Below are positions 1 to 12,185 of a stretch of 64,000 bases of DNA, piece after piece (positions within the stretch are counted from its first letter, which is position 1; every line of letters starts with the position of its first letter). The DNA is from Apostichopus japonicus (taxonomy: Eukaryota; Echinodermata; Holothuroidea; Aspidochirotida; Stichopodidae): contig NC_092566.1 in NCBI RefSeq assembly GCF_037975245.1, positions 12,326,001-12,390,000 of the forward strand, read 5' to 3'. Below the pieces are notes generated by a model. That model searched no databases, had not been told where the DNA came from, and saw nothing but the letters and a program-made list of their open reading frames with translations. A program made the translations under genes and the position numbers.

Positions 1-1176
1 CTTGTCCAACAGCAACATCTGTAATTTCCCGCCATATATGCAACATTTTCACTCCTTTAGTATTCCTTGGCTCAAGCCTGATGCCAGGTGTTATCTTGTG
101 AATAATGGACTGTGATTGATCGAATGTTACTTTTTGCATCTTTAGTTGTTCAACTCACAGAGCTAGCCTGTTATAAATGTTTGTCACTGCTACTAGGCCT
201 GTGTTCTGGGCCGGCTACGTGCGCGGCTGTACATGTATGGTATTGTGGATTGCGCAATGTACCTTTCAAGTTTTAGCGATCAATTTTTGAACACGAACCG
301 TGCTCAATGTGTTTGAAAAGATTTTCTCCATGTCCTCTACTGTTAAATTGAAATAAAATAATAAGAACAACACAGAGGACAAACACGTTGGATATAACAG
401 TTTATTTTGAACTGCATCTGGTCATTTGAGTGTGTACTTCTCACAACTACTAACGTTGGCCACCAAGGTCAGTTCAATACTACAAGGTCACCTAACTGAT
501 TAACGCATATAAGGGCTGCATAGCCTAATGTAAGGCCTAGCTATCCACACTCAAGCACTGGTATATGGCGTGTGCCGATCGTAGCTGACAATGTCGTCTA
601 GCAGAATAGCTTTCTCTTGATGCAATTTACTTTCACATTGCAAAAAGAACAGTAAATATGAGAAACCGAAGTCAAAAAATGATGGGTGGAAGCTTTAACT
701 TTGTTTTATCAGTATTTGCAATTCACATTTTGTTTTTATTTGGTTTTTTTGTTTTGTTAAAATAAAAAATAGTACCGAAATTCAGTCGACAAAAACCGGT
801 TTGGGTACTTAAACGGGTCTACCGTGCAAGCCTACCCAGGAGTAACAATATAAGATCTACATAGGTCTAACCATAGGCCTATGAGAAGGGGGAGATGCTG
901 CAACCCCTCCCATCTGTCAGAAGGTACCTTTTTTTCAGACAAGCCGCTCTTTTTTTCGGGCATGCTTGTGTTGAAACAAAAATTGCCTCAGCCCTCACCC
1001 AACGAAGGTAGTCCCGTATGCTTATGTACATAACAAAACAAAGGGAAGTATATAAGCTACCACATATTTTTGCAAAACACTGAATCCCTCCCCTTCTTGA
1101 TTGGCCCATGAAGATGGTTTAATTTAGGGGATAAATACAAGGGGAACTGGTCTTAAATTTGATTTGAGACCGATGA

Positions 1177-1184
1177 TGACGTCA
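1177..1184. promoter_or_regulatory. CRE-like palindrome TGACGTCA
   Basis: The sequence is a perfect TGACGTCA, the consensus bound by CREB/ATF bZIP factors, within a longer palindrome GATGACGTCATC. A GC-rich patch with CpGs follows (about 1190-1230). No downstream exon is visible, so function is inference only. A perfect 8-mer is expected by chance about once per 65 kb, so this may be coincidence. Confidence 0.2.
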
Positions 1185-2365
1185 TCGAGGAGGCTGAGCG
1201 GACGGAGGCGATAGCGGAGGTCCGCCCCCCATTCATAAATGACCCTCACAAATGTTAGAAAACGGCATATTTTCGCTAATTTTTGCTGATCTGTATTTAA
1301 TTCTCCTTATCCCCCTTGATCTTTTTCCTGAATGACGTAAAACTCACCTCTTGTAAAACAGCATTTTCTTCTGACGAACATTAAGAGTGAAAAAATACGA
1401 ATGAAGCAGTGTCGTTTGGACGGTTGGTCTTAAATTTTTGTAGTTTAATCAATTCAAACACTAAAAAATGGAGGGAAATGCAAATTAAATAACAACAGAT
1501 GAACAAATTTCTAAAGATAACATTTTAAAACGTTTTTTTGACCTACCAGGTCAAATTGCGCAATAAACAGATGCTGAGTTGTGTGTGTTCTGGAAAGTCC
1601 GTAAACGCTACAATAGTTAGGCTAGCAACGTTGCCTGTTGCGAACATTCTTTTGAGTAGAACTCGTCTACCCCTGGTCGGTAGATGAACCGTTCAAATAA
1701 GTTCTGAGCCCCATTGTTCGACAGGTTTGTACTTGTAGTAACCGCAGTGTTATTGCAAGTCTGAAAGATCGCTTGGCCTACTGTAGTCCCTGGTCAGTCA
1801 TGTCGTTACTGCTAGTAGTATTAGTAGTGCTAATGTTATTGTTAGGCTTAGCGACAAGGTTTCTTCTGTTAGTGTCAAAGTTGGATGCTTTACGCTTCGG
1901 TTCTTCGTTGAAGCACCTCGATAAGGTTGCTGACATTGACATTTTTTCTTTTTTGTGCAGTTAGAGTGGACACTTGCTTCGCAGCGGTGGCCACTCAAAG
2001 TTGAGTTTGTAGTGACTCTAGCTCAAAATTAAGCTCAAAATTAATCCCTAAGTCATTTATGTTACTCGAAGTATTTAGCTGGATGATTTAAGAAGTACGT
2101 ACAGTGTGTATTGAGACTCGGTGTGTGTGAAAACATATACAGTACTACTGCTGTAACTGATTGCAAGTAGGCTACCTGTATATATACTGTACAGTATTCT
2201 TTTGCAATTTGGAACATTTCTTTGCCCATAAACATATTTGCATACTCATTACAACGTTACACCATGTCTTCACTTCTTTTAATTATGACTTCATGCTTGC
2301 CACGGCAACAAACCAGTGTTTGTCTAACATTTTGATCCTGAAGCAATTCTCCTCTCTATACACTC

Positions 2366-2396
2366 GACCAGTCTCGAATCGCATTCGAGACTGGTC
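2366..2396. repeat. Perfect 14 bp hairpin
   Basis: GACCAGTCTCGAAT is followed by a 3 nt spacer and its exact reverse complement. A 14 bp perfect stem with CpGs in an AT-rich background is unlikely by chance. It is too short for a microRNA precursor. It could be the palindromic remnant of a small transposon or a cruciform-forming site; no function is assigned. Confidence 0.5.
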
Positions 2397-3069
2397 CAGT
2401 ATACAGAAAGTTGGGTTAGGCATTTATGAATCACAATTCAAACTTATGGAGCCTAAACGTGAGTATTTCTCGCGACAAGTTGACACAATATTCTTAGTAG
2501 CTTGAACAAGCTAGAACAATATTTTTTGTAATGCTATTTCGCACACGGCCAGCATACATTTTTCTCCACAACGAATGAGCACAATTACAATGCCTGATCC
2601 TTAAACGCCGACCATAACTTAAACATTTTTTGCATTGTGACTTCTAGAATTTTCTACAATGATGTACTCCTTCGTACTAGAAATAAAAGTTACGTTTGCC
2701 GCCAGGCATGTGCCATGAGAATACTGACAGACTTTACATCTCAGAAGTGTTCTTACTTCTCATTAGTAAAAAAATACAATTCCTAAAACACTACTTGACT
2801 TTAATCCACAGAATACAGCCTTTCAAGAATGTGGCTATGGTAATAAATATTGGTAAATATGTAAAAGAGTCAAAGTTGGTATTAAAGAAAATGGGTGCAA
2901 TCTCAAATGATAAAAATTGAAGATTCAAACTTTAAGCCAATGTTAAGTTCTCTTTCACAAAGGGTGGTTGGTTCGCACGCTTAGCACTAACACAATGCCT
3001 TAGACCTAAATGCTCTTCAACATGCGAGCCACAAAAAACCAGATCATGATTGATAACAGAACAAAAAAA

Positions 3070-3114
3070 AATGTTCTCCTAGTGCTTTTGGCACTTTTCC
3101 TGAAGGAGAACATT
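3070..3114. repeat. 11 bp hairpin with nested inner hairpin
   Basis: AATGTTCTCCT at 3070-3080 pairs perfectly with AGGAGAACATT at 3104-3114, and the loop contains a second small stem (AGTGC/GCACT). Total span is 45 nt, shorter than usual animal microRNA precursors. Function unknown. Confidence 0.4.
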
Positions 3115-3490
3115 CGGCTGGATTAATATAGAGGCTTATAGGAGTATACCACCTTATATAGGCGATTAAGTAGCAGAACAGTTAGGCTATTTTAGCCTAG
3201 GCATAACATTAGAACTCTAAACTTAGACGTTATGGAAGGTATGCACTATGCTTAGCAGTTATTTATCTGTAATTGTCTTAACCAAACAACTCTTTCAACT
3301 TACACTTGTGACATGTTGCTTTAGATTCATATTATAAGACTAGCGGCCGTTGAAGGTGAAGTCCAGTCGTGTCAAGTCTCGTCACATGTGACGGCGAAGC
3401 GCTTCTGCAGGAACAAAATATGGAATACTTGTAATAGTCGCCCAGCAGTGATGTCAGTATAGTGTTTATAATGTACTGTACTAATGTACG

Positions 3491-4124
3491 TAATTTCTTC
3501 ACTTCAAGTTGAAGTTCTGAACACCATGCCTTTTGAACCTGTTTTTTTTATTTTTTTTATTTTTTACACTGTATAAAATTCAGGAGAAAATGAAACCCTC
3601 ATTTTTTTTTCTCTCTCTCTGAACGCCAGTGCGTCAAATTGGCAAGCCATTGCGTCAAAATCGCGTCATAGCGGCTTAGCGGAAACACTGTCTGTAGGGC
3701 TGGTAAACTCTCCTACTCATCTTCGCCCTTTTTAATATGTAAAAATAATAAAAAATACCTCAAACTCATCACTTCGTTAAAACAAAACAGTCTGACGTGA
3801 ACATAAATTTTATCCGTCCCCATTTGAACGTGTTTCAGAATCCATCGGTCTATCAATATTTATATCTATGGCCGTTATATGATATCATACGACGACATAT
3901 AGATATAACCACTAGAATACGAATGTACCAAATGGAAACTTTCGTCGGCGCCAAATTAAAGTTGATCAGTTTTTACGTCTGTTCTTTGTGATACCTGTTA
4001 GAATTTACCTGGAACCTTTTTTTATGATAAATAAACAATTTTAATGATGGTATTTATTCCTTGATGGATGTGAAAACTGCTTTTAATGTAACAATACGTC
4101 AAATTTTAGGACTAAACTAAAATG
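3491..4124 (+). repeat. Left arm of a ~630 bp long inverted repeat
   Basis: This arm is the reverse complement, with few differences, of 9096-9718. Shared landmarks include the outer end TTCTTCACTTCAAGTTGAAG, the run before ACACTGTATAAAATTCAGG, the palindrome ATGATATCAT near 3881 and the inner end AAACTAAAATGAAG. Homology stops at the same inner point in both arms. The open frame at 3797-3991 lies inside the arm and has no recognisable motif. The arms may be the terminal inverted repeats of one 6.2 kb element or two separate insertions of a small element in opposite orientation; no clear target duplication was found to decide. Confidence 0.8.
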
Positions 4125-6235
4125 AAGTTTGTTATTTCATTAAACATATAGTGGGCCATCAGTCTTTATTATAAGATGTTACAATACCTTGTAATTGTAG
4201 AACAGAATGATATCACAAATACTTTCTGTCCAAGTAGTAAGCTTTGTCTTGTGAACAGCAGAATCCTGTTGTGAAGTTACTAAAAATGAAATGTATGTTT
4301 CCTTTTCTGTTGTGTTATGTTTGGTGGAGTAAAGATAATGTACTTTTATGATTACCTGATTCAATAACAAGCAAAGCCTTGTATGAAAAAATATAACAGA
4401 TTCAGCACATGACACACGTATGATCCTTCAATGAGAATGCACGGATCTTAACTAAGATTTCACCTAATGTGCCATCATAATCTAGGCTTGTGATGAGAAT
4501 GCGATTTGCTTATGGAACATCTCCTGTGTTCATTTTCAGATATCCCACCACTGAGCAGTATAAAATTGCTTCTCAGGCAGTTAATTATTGCAACATTTCC
4601 TTGCCTGACTACAAGAACCCTGTTTTGTGAATCTTTTGTAAGTGCTTAACTTTGATATATAAAATTTTAGAAAAAGAAGATTCAAACTACTTGCTTCTAA
4701 TCGTTCTTTATTAAACAAGAAGAAAAGGGTTTTGTTTACACAGGAAATTGAGGTTTTGTAGTCTGGGCAGCCAAATCCCAATGCTCTCACAGACATCCTG
4801 GGGAATTGAACACTCTTGCAGGAACATGGTTTTTTTCACGGCATGCCCCCCCCCCCCCTTTTCAAGTCTAGTGTGAAGTCATCGAACCTCAGTGCATTTT
4901 TGCATTCTGGTTTACGTTCCATTCCATGCATGAAGTAATTACCTGTTTCATTGTTGACAACATTTATTTTGCCAAATTGATGAAATGAAATTCTTACATG
5001 TATCTGGAACTCTCCCTACTATCTTCACATTACTCAGGAGGCAGTGAAAAATGCTTTGAGAGACAAGTTTAGAAATGAAAGGTGACACATGAACTCTGAT
5101 GAAGTATCCAGCAAAAGAAAAACATGACAGTCATCTAAGGAAGAACATGGAAGTAAACGTAAATATTTTACCATTATACCACAGGGAGGAACAAAGGAGA
5201 TATGCATGTGAAGGACATGAAGCAAGAATCTACAAAGAAGAGGCAAGATGAGAAGAAAATAAAATCTCTGGTGGCAATAACATTCGGACACCGAAGATCT
5301 TTTATTCTCGAAAGGAAAACTAATATTGCAGACATCAAAGACACTTACCCGTTGTTATCTGCCTCAGATATGGTTAGTATGTAAATTTGTCTTTAGCTTA
5401 CCCCTTGTGATACATGTAAAGTGCAAGTTCTAGGCTTCCCAGTGTTAAAAGTTTCCCTTAACAAGGGCTGCATAGACAGTCCTGGGAAGTCCCCACCAAA
5501 ATATAAAAACCCATAGAGGCTGTTCTAGAATTGGTTGCAAACATCTGCAGGGCTTCCTAATAGTATCCATAGAAATATTATGGTTGAGGATACCAAGTTG
5601 CACATTATCATATGTGGTCTATATAGACCCAAGATGAAACCTGGTTTACAACATATACACCCAATTGAATACCAATTACATCCACTTGAAATTGGATCAA
5701 TCAGTATTTATAAGTCAGAGGAAAGTTATTGGTTACATACTTAACAAAGCTAGCAGAAAACTTAACCTGGAATGTCGCAAACAAATTGTAATTCTTATCC
5801 ACCAATACAATCCTATGATATTCTATAAATGTACCAAGAAACAATAGCCTCCAGAATCAATAGGAAGGAACAGTAACTGCTGTTTTTGACACTTCCTGTC
5901 AGTAAATGTTTAGGCAAACTAATTGGGGCACTTTTATGCTACAAAATATTCTAAACAGATATATCCCCTCCAGCCCTTGTCTACTAATCCCCTTACATTT
6001 ATCTCTTTGTGTTCACCATGCTCATTAACCTGTCTGTATTCTGTGTGTATTTTTGTACCTTCTGTAACTGTAACTTGTCATTTAGCCTTTGAAGAAGATC
6101 CTGCTAGGATCCAAACATCAGGCCAACTTATTTTTACACATTCTCTTACACAGGCTCTCTAGTGGATAAGCAGTTTGCTAACAGTTTTATTGTATTTTTA
6201 TTTTTATTTTGAAATTCTAAACAGAATATTCTAAA

Positions 6236-6285
6236 CATACATACATACATACATACATACATACATACATACATACATACATACA

Positions 6286-6315
<30 letters not shown>
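6236..6315 (+). repeat. (CATA)n microsatellite
   Basis: About twenty uninterrupted CATA units. It lies in an intron-like stretch of the broken SAMD3-like gene. The apparent MYVCMYVC open frames on the minus strand are only this repeat translated. Confidence 0.95.
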
Positions 6316-6316
<1 letters not shown>

Positions 6317-7229
6317 TGTCCATTTTCTACTATCTTCTTTAAACAGATTATCCAAGACTTTTTAACTCTGTATGCTTGGCAAGACATACTGTATCTGAAG
6401 TAGTTGGTATTGCCAACAATATCATAAACTTCAAAATGTTCAACCATTCAAAGGGTACCGTATATTTTCTCCTGGATTATTGGACACACACATGCAGAGG
6501 ATGTTATCTCCAGAAGAAAATGCAAGTAAGTCTACCTGTTTTGGGAACATCAGTGGTACTCTTTAGGTCATAAAATATTGTGACATTGGGAAATCATGTC
6601 ATACGAAGTGGATGTTCTTGTTCAACAAGCACCATAATCTTCCGTAAAGGCTTGAATATGAATATGCTCTTGCAAGGGGTGCATTCCAGTTCATTCTTAA
6701 GAATGGCTGCATATACTTTTACCCTTATGCTGGAAACAGTTTCAAAGTTGCAATCCATTATGTCTTGCGTCAACCTTTCTAGGCACATTCTGGTAATAAT
6801 TGTAACGGTTTCCAAAAAAGAAGTACAAATAATATTGGCTTTTAATGAAAATTTTAACTCAATAGCATGTTGCATTTGGAAGATATTTCTCTCACAGAAA
6901 TCACCTTTTTTTTTTGGAAATGCAGTTCATGATTTGGAAAGTCTGTTATATGTGTAAGGGTGTTTGCCACTGAAAATAAATGTTTTTCTTGATCAGAGAA
7001 CTCTGGGTTTGGTGTGAAGACCAAAAACAGAGCAAGACACATAAAAAATAGAAAACTCAACTGGATTGGATCAAAAGAAATTAACTATGAATAACAAACA
7101 ATATACAGTACAGCTGATCTGGGCCCAGAATAAGAATTAGATAAAATGACTTACAGTTGTCAGGTGCGCACCCCAATAGTTAATGTTATTACAATATGTT
7201 TAATTTAAATGCTGATTCTGGTGGATTGG

Positions 7230-7540
7230 CGTGCTGGTGACATCAGGTACAGATCTTCCACGACATCAGATACAGTATTCCACGACATCAGGATAGAGTT
7301 GAACAGATAAATATGGTATAATGTCTGATCCCAACAAAATAGTATCCTTTAATTAATAAGCAATAGAGTCCCAGGCTATCCTCCAGTAAAATAATGTGTA
7401 TATCCTTTGTGGTAAAATAATGTCAGTTATAACAAATGTTGTCCCGGAAAATTTTTTATGGTAAAATAATATCCTCTAAGTAAATAATATTCTTTATAGT
7501 AAATAATGTCCCAGACTGTCAGTAGAATATCACTCCTTCC
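7230..7540 (+). repeat. Degenerate short tandem repeats
   Basis: Two adjoining irregular repeats: a CACGACATCAG-type unit occurs about three times (7237-7292), then a GTAAAATAATGTCC-type unit recurs about six times with varied spacing (7380-7515). Neither encodes protein. They lie inside the long-inverted-repeat interval. Confidence 0.5.
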
Positions 7541-9095
7541 ATAAAATCATAAGGACTACAGTAAATTGAACTTGTAAATTAAGGATTAAAACAAACTATC
7601 CAGCATTAAAACTATATTTCATCTCTTATATGCAACTGTCTTGCTCCAATACTCATGGCCAACTGCCTAACTCCCTATACCCTCACAAAACTCCTTTGTT
7701 CCTATAATATATATACACATACCCCATTTCCTGTGAGGGCTAATTTCCAGGAAGAACAAAGATAGTTGCTTAGCAACCCAGAAGGAGAGATCTTAATCCC
7801 CCCTTATACTACCACAAGATAACATACAAATATACTGTACAAATGTATGGACCTCTGTACAGTGAGCACTGCACAGTGCACTAATAAACAAGTAAAACTA
7901 TGGTACAAAAGAAAACTTTATGTAAGAGCTGACCATCTTACATCTGACATAGGCATTAATCCAAAATAGTTGTTATATTCATACTCAAGACATTTAAAAT
8001 GTATGAAATTTCAAGGCCAAACAAGTTATTTGTTTTTGAAGCAATCTGCCCACTTTGCATCACATTTGGTGACCTTGAGGAACTAGTGGTATTTTATAAT
8101 AAATAGCCTATGTGTGAGACAGCATATCTTGACTACTTGTGGGCTCAAGCTAAAGTCAGGGTTCCTCTTTCCTTCACAGATGCAACTCAAACAGCCGCCC
8201 TGTGGATTCTTCCATGTTTGTTAAAGGAAGACAGAAACTTTCTGATTGTGAACAGTGATGATCATGTAAGTACTTATTTTCTTAATCTTGTATTTCTCTT
8301 CAAAAAGAAACTGTACGAAAAGGAATTATTTTCACATTTTGTAATTGCAACACAACATACAAAGAATCACATCTTTTGTGCACTTCATATAAGTACAAAA
8401 GTATGTAATTAGCATGCAAACCACCAATCAACAAAGAAATTGATTTTTAAATGTCCAGATGAAATTTATAGTAAAATTGAGCACGGTTACTCATATGGAT
8501 TCCTTGCGGAACTCGGCACAAAACACCCCTTTACGCAGCAAATATCGCTACAAAATAAGCACATTTTGTGCTAACTCTTTTCATAACTTCTAAGTGTAGC
8601 ACGCAGAAAACTCTTTCTTATGTCATTTTGAAGAATATTGTGTCCTCTTTTCGATAATGTGTCGTTATTTATAATGCGTGTGAACTAAACCCCGTACTTT
8701 TTAATCTGAAAAAGTAAAAACCACTTGGGAAAGCAGTGAATGTCTTCAAATTGTCCCTATCTCTCAATGCTTACATTGTGCTTGCTGGGAGTGTGATTGC
8801 GTAACCAATTTCTTTCATATGCCAAAGAAAAGTTTGTAGACTCCTCTCTCTCTAGTGATATAAAATTTGACTTGATTGGTCAATATTAAGGCTCGTACTT
8901 TTCACCAGCAAATCAAAGCATTGTAAGAAATTTTGTGAAGTCCTCCTTTACACTTAGAATTACAGGGGGGTGGACATTTGAGATATAATCGACCGTAGTA
9001 CATTCATGGGGGCATACACTGCATTTACTGAGGCGAGAGGGGTTTCAAATTGCGTATTTAACATAGGGTAAATTTAAATTGCACTGAAATTGAGG

Positions 9096-9718
9096 CTTCA
9101 TTTTAGTTTATACCTAAAATTTGACGTATTGTTACATTAAAAGCAGTTTTCACATCCATCAAGGAATAAATACCATCATTAAAATTGTTTATTTATCATA
9201 AAAAAAGGGTTCCAGGTAAATTCTAACAGGTATCACAAAGAACAGACGTAAAAACTGATCAACTTTAATTTGGCGCCGACGAAAGTTTCCATTTGGTGCA
9301 TTCGTATTCTAGTGGTTATATCTATATGTCGTCGTATGATATCATATAACGGCCATAGATATTATTATTAATAGACCGATGGATTCTGAAACACGTTCAA
9401 ATGGATACGGATAAAATTTATGTTCACGTCAGACTGTTTTGTTTTAACGAAGTGATGAGTTTGAGGCATTTTCCGTAATATCATTATTTTTACATATTAA
9501 AAAGGGCGAAGATGAGTAGGAAAATTTACCAGCCCTACAGACAGTGTTTCCGCTATGACGCGATTTTGACGCAATGGCTTGCCGATTTGACGCACTGGCG
9601 TTCAGAGAGAGAGAAAAAAAATGAGGGTTTCATTTTCTCCTGAATTTTATACAGTGTAAAAAAAAAAAAAAACGTTCAAAACTTCAACTTGAAGTGAAGA
9701 AATTATTACTGTAAATTG
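9096..9718 (-). repeat. Right arm of the ~630 bp long inverted repeat
   Basis: Reverse complement of the arm at 3491-4124, with small indels (for example an extra ATTATTATTA near 9362 and a shorter A-run near 9660). The spacing from the outer edge of one arm to the outer edge of the other is 6.2 kb. Both arms retain the outer CTTCAACTTGAAG and lose homology at the same inner base. Confidence 0.8.
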
Positions 9719-9931
9719 TTTCCAATTTATCGTCAGAAATGTTAATGCGATCATTAACTTTACCGTAGCTATTTTTTTCTATACTGTCACACAGATTTAG
9801 CTCGATGGTTGTAAAGCTAAATCATATAACGTAACGTGCACATGCACTGATGCATTGACTACACTACGATGGTTCGCACTACCAGTGTACTAAATATAAT
9901 ATCTGTGAGCCTACCTTATATAACGTTGCAA

Positions 9932-11341
9932 CAGGGTCAGAAATAAGCGAGGGCGACGGGCGATTCGCCCCAGCAAGTGCTAAAGAAGCCCTCCGAAAGC
10001 ACAATTGCGAGGGCGAAAAGAAAAGAGAAATATAAGAAATCGCCCTCGTAATATCAGGTGTCTGTGTAAATTTAATTGAGTGACATGCTTTTGCTTTAGC
10101 TAGGGTTTGTAGTAGCAGCGCGAATTGCACAAACAGTTCTCACAATCCTGCATCAAATTTGAAGCAGTGCGGGATAGAGGGTCGCACACTGCCGCGCTGC
10201 TGCTGCGCATCACCGGGAACTTCCCGTACAGTCACTGGCAAATTACGGCTTCCACTAAGCAATTTCAGTACAAGCGACAATAACCTAACTAAAATCCCGA
10301 CAAATCTCCGACCACATGGTAGCCTAACTTCACACTAAGTCAACATGGAACTCTAACCTAGCCATCTGTTTATTTGCTCAAGTAATTGTGTCGCCAATAA
10401 AAATAAAAGTATCCAAGAAAAACTGCAATCTTCGACAACATGTTAGCCTAACAACCACACTAAGTCAATGGGAAATGTAGCCTAACCATAGGTTTGCAAA
10501 AAAAATAATAACAATACTTTGCGTAGCTTTGTTTACATACTTTCTTTGCTGCTATCGTCGCGCGCATGGTAGCCGAACACCAAACGTAGTCAACAGGAAA
10601 ATCTAGCCTAAGCATCTCTTTATTTGCTGAAATTGTGACGCAGTTAGCTAAACCTAAAATATCCATGAAATACTGCAACCTTCGACCACATGTTAGCCTA
10701 AAAACCACACTAAGTAACAACCACACTAACAACCACACAATGGGAAATGTAGCCTAACCATCGGTTTGCAAAAAAAGAAAATAATGCATAGCTTTGTTTA
10801 CAACTTTCAATTTGCTGGAAATCGGCAGTTGTTTGGAAGGTATGTGCTATGTCTTAAAGAGGGAATGTTGTATTTTGCATACACCGTTGCTGTGGCGATG
10901 GATTGAAGGTTTTAACTTTGATTACTTTTCAGTGGTAATATGGTTTCGTAATTGGTGGTGAGTGATTTTATCCACACACGAAAAAATACATGAATAAAGG
11001 AAAGGGTACCTTCAGTGGAAGTAAACTAAAACCTGTGTTTTCTATTTCAGTTGATGTGTATTGGTTTTTCGTCACATGTTCGGTGGATTGACGTTATTTG
11101 CTAAACGTTATTTGCTAAACTTTCAATGAAATTGCTATACCGTCGCAGCTAACTAGGAAGAGGGTAATTGTGCAATTGATCCTGATGAATGCTTACAACC
11201 TTTTCCGTAAACAGCATATTGAACTTTGGAAAAGCACCCCTTTAAACCTTAAAAAAGCCCTCGTAAATACATTAAGGGGGCGTTTTTAACTTTTCATTTT
11301 CCAAACTAGCCCCCAAAAGCCAAATCTTAATTCCTACCCTG
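9932..11341 (+). mobile_element. Non-autonomous hAT-like element
   Basis: The element begins CAGGGTCAGAAAT and ends ATTCCTACCCTG, matching imperfect inverted termini of the CAGGGTNGGAA type. It is flanked by CGTTGCAA (9924-9931) and CATTGCAA (11342-11349), a 7/8 match and so a probable 8 bp target duplication typical of hAT. No transposase is visible. Near the left end is a CG-rich palindromic block built from GCGAGGGCGA and its complement. Internally a ~251 bp segment is tandemly duplicated (about 10314-10564 and 10565-10820). A related copy lies in reverse orientation at about 56870-57503 and has only one of these units. Confidence 0.75.
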
Positions 11342-11496
11342 CATTGCAAGTAGTGCACTATATGAGCCAAATTTAGCTTGTAAAAAAAAGCGTAATATGC
11401 AACGAACTAATTTATGATTATTTAGCATTCATTGTTTAAATAAAGCTCAGGGTTCCATGCCTCAACCTTAAATCAGATTGGCTGATGTTTAGTACA

Positions 11497-12185
11497 CTGG
11501 GGCGTAGCCAGTATGTAGCACTGTAGGCCCGTGCCTACACTTTTTTCAGCCAAGCTATCTTTTTTTTTAAAAACACCCATAATTCAATGAATTATGGGAT
11601 GAGTGAGTTTTAGAGTCTAAACAGGAAAACCTATTGAATTGAACGTAGCAAAAATATGGCTAAATTAGGTGACCTATTCTTCTGTAGTCATCTAGGCTGT
11701 CATTTTTATCGCGTGCCGTTTCAATCAACACTCTACCCGCCGAAAAAGACTAGGATCCAATCTTGTCAGTTTTTTAACATCTAGTTAAGAACCTGTTTAC
11801 GCAGATAAAATTCAATTGAGAAACATTCCACAGTCAAATAAGCCTATCGTTGATTAACAGACTTTATAGAGCTGCAGCACTTTGTTGCCTGTTGCTACTG
11901 GCTTACTCTGTACATGTACCTTGCTAATTTTAAATACATTATGTAGTATTGAATTACGTACTATTTTAACTCGTTTGTTTTTTGTGTTTAAAAGTGACAT
12001 TGAATGAGGTGTCTCAAGTTACCAAGAGGCCAGGGAACCAGAATGAACACTTGAGAAGGGCCGTTTCCGGCCATCTGGGGGGTTTGTAAAACCAAAAATT
12101 TTCTTGTACGCTCCGCGCCAACCGATGGTGGCGCTCCGCTCAGATAGTCCTGCCTACAACTTTGAAAATCCTTGCTATACCCCTG
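11497..12185 (+). mobile_element. Probable MITE related to the 41.5 and 43.5 kb copies
   Basis: The left edge reads CACTGGGGCGTAGCCAG and the right edge GCTATACCCCTGG, imperfect inverted ends. The segment GTACGCTCCGCGCCAACC followed by GGTGGCGCTCCGCT near 12110 is shared with the MITEs at 41487 and 43514 (GTACGCTCTGCGCCAACCT). No convincing target duplication or transposase is seen, so exact borders are uncertain. Confidence 0.5.

Larger units (their letters stand above)
1..3490. other. Stretch without a recognisable gene
   Basis: I see no coding exon, RNA gene or complete element here. Open frames are short and lack recognisable motifs. The stretch holds T-rich and A-rich runs, a TGACGTCA palindrome near 1177 and two perfect hairpins (2366-2396 and 3070-3114), annotated separately. 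A short phrase, ggtcttaaattt, occurs at about 1149 and again at about 1433, which may mark the borders of a small old repeat. Confidence 0.5.
4540..8265 (+). pseudogene. Broken exon-structured gene, SAMD3-like uncharacterised family
   Basis: Three pieces, in the right order, resemble the uncharacterised animal proteins often labelled sterile alpha motif domain-containing protein 3-like. Piece one (4540-4620, after an AG acceptor in TTTTCAG) encodes YPTTEQYKIASQAVNYC. Piece two (5038-5372) encodes EAVKNALRDKFRNER and later KKIKSLVAITFGHRRSFI plus NIADIKDTYPLL, ending at a donor GTTAGT. Piece three (8180-8265) sits between TTCCTTCACAG and GTAAGT and encodes ALWILPCLLKEDRNFLIV. Piece two carries two in-frame TGA codons and a frameshift near 5192, so the copy is dead. 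No SAM domain is visible. An additional open stretch at 6347-6524 also has splice-like borders but does not match the family. The whole gene lies between the two inverted arms, suggesting capture by, or insertion beside, a mobile element. Family assignment is from memory of motif order. Confidence 0.5.

Noticed and set aside
6146-6447. MYVCMYVC repeat proteins on the minus strand
   Set aside because: Direct translation of the (CATA)n microsatellite; no other coding support.
6347-6524. Possible additional exon of the SAMD3-like gene (CTTTAAACAG to GTAAGT)
   Set aside because: Splice-like borders exist but the encoded LARHTVSEVVGIANN stretch does not match the family at this point; left out of the exon count.
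3491-9718. Interpretation of the inverted arms as a Polinton/Maverick element
   Set aside because: No polymerase B, integrase, ATPase or protease coding was found between the arms and no 6 bp duplication flanks them.
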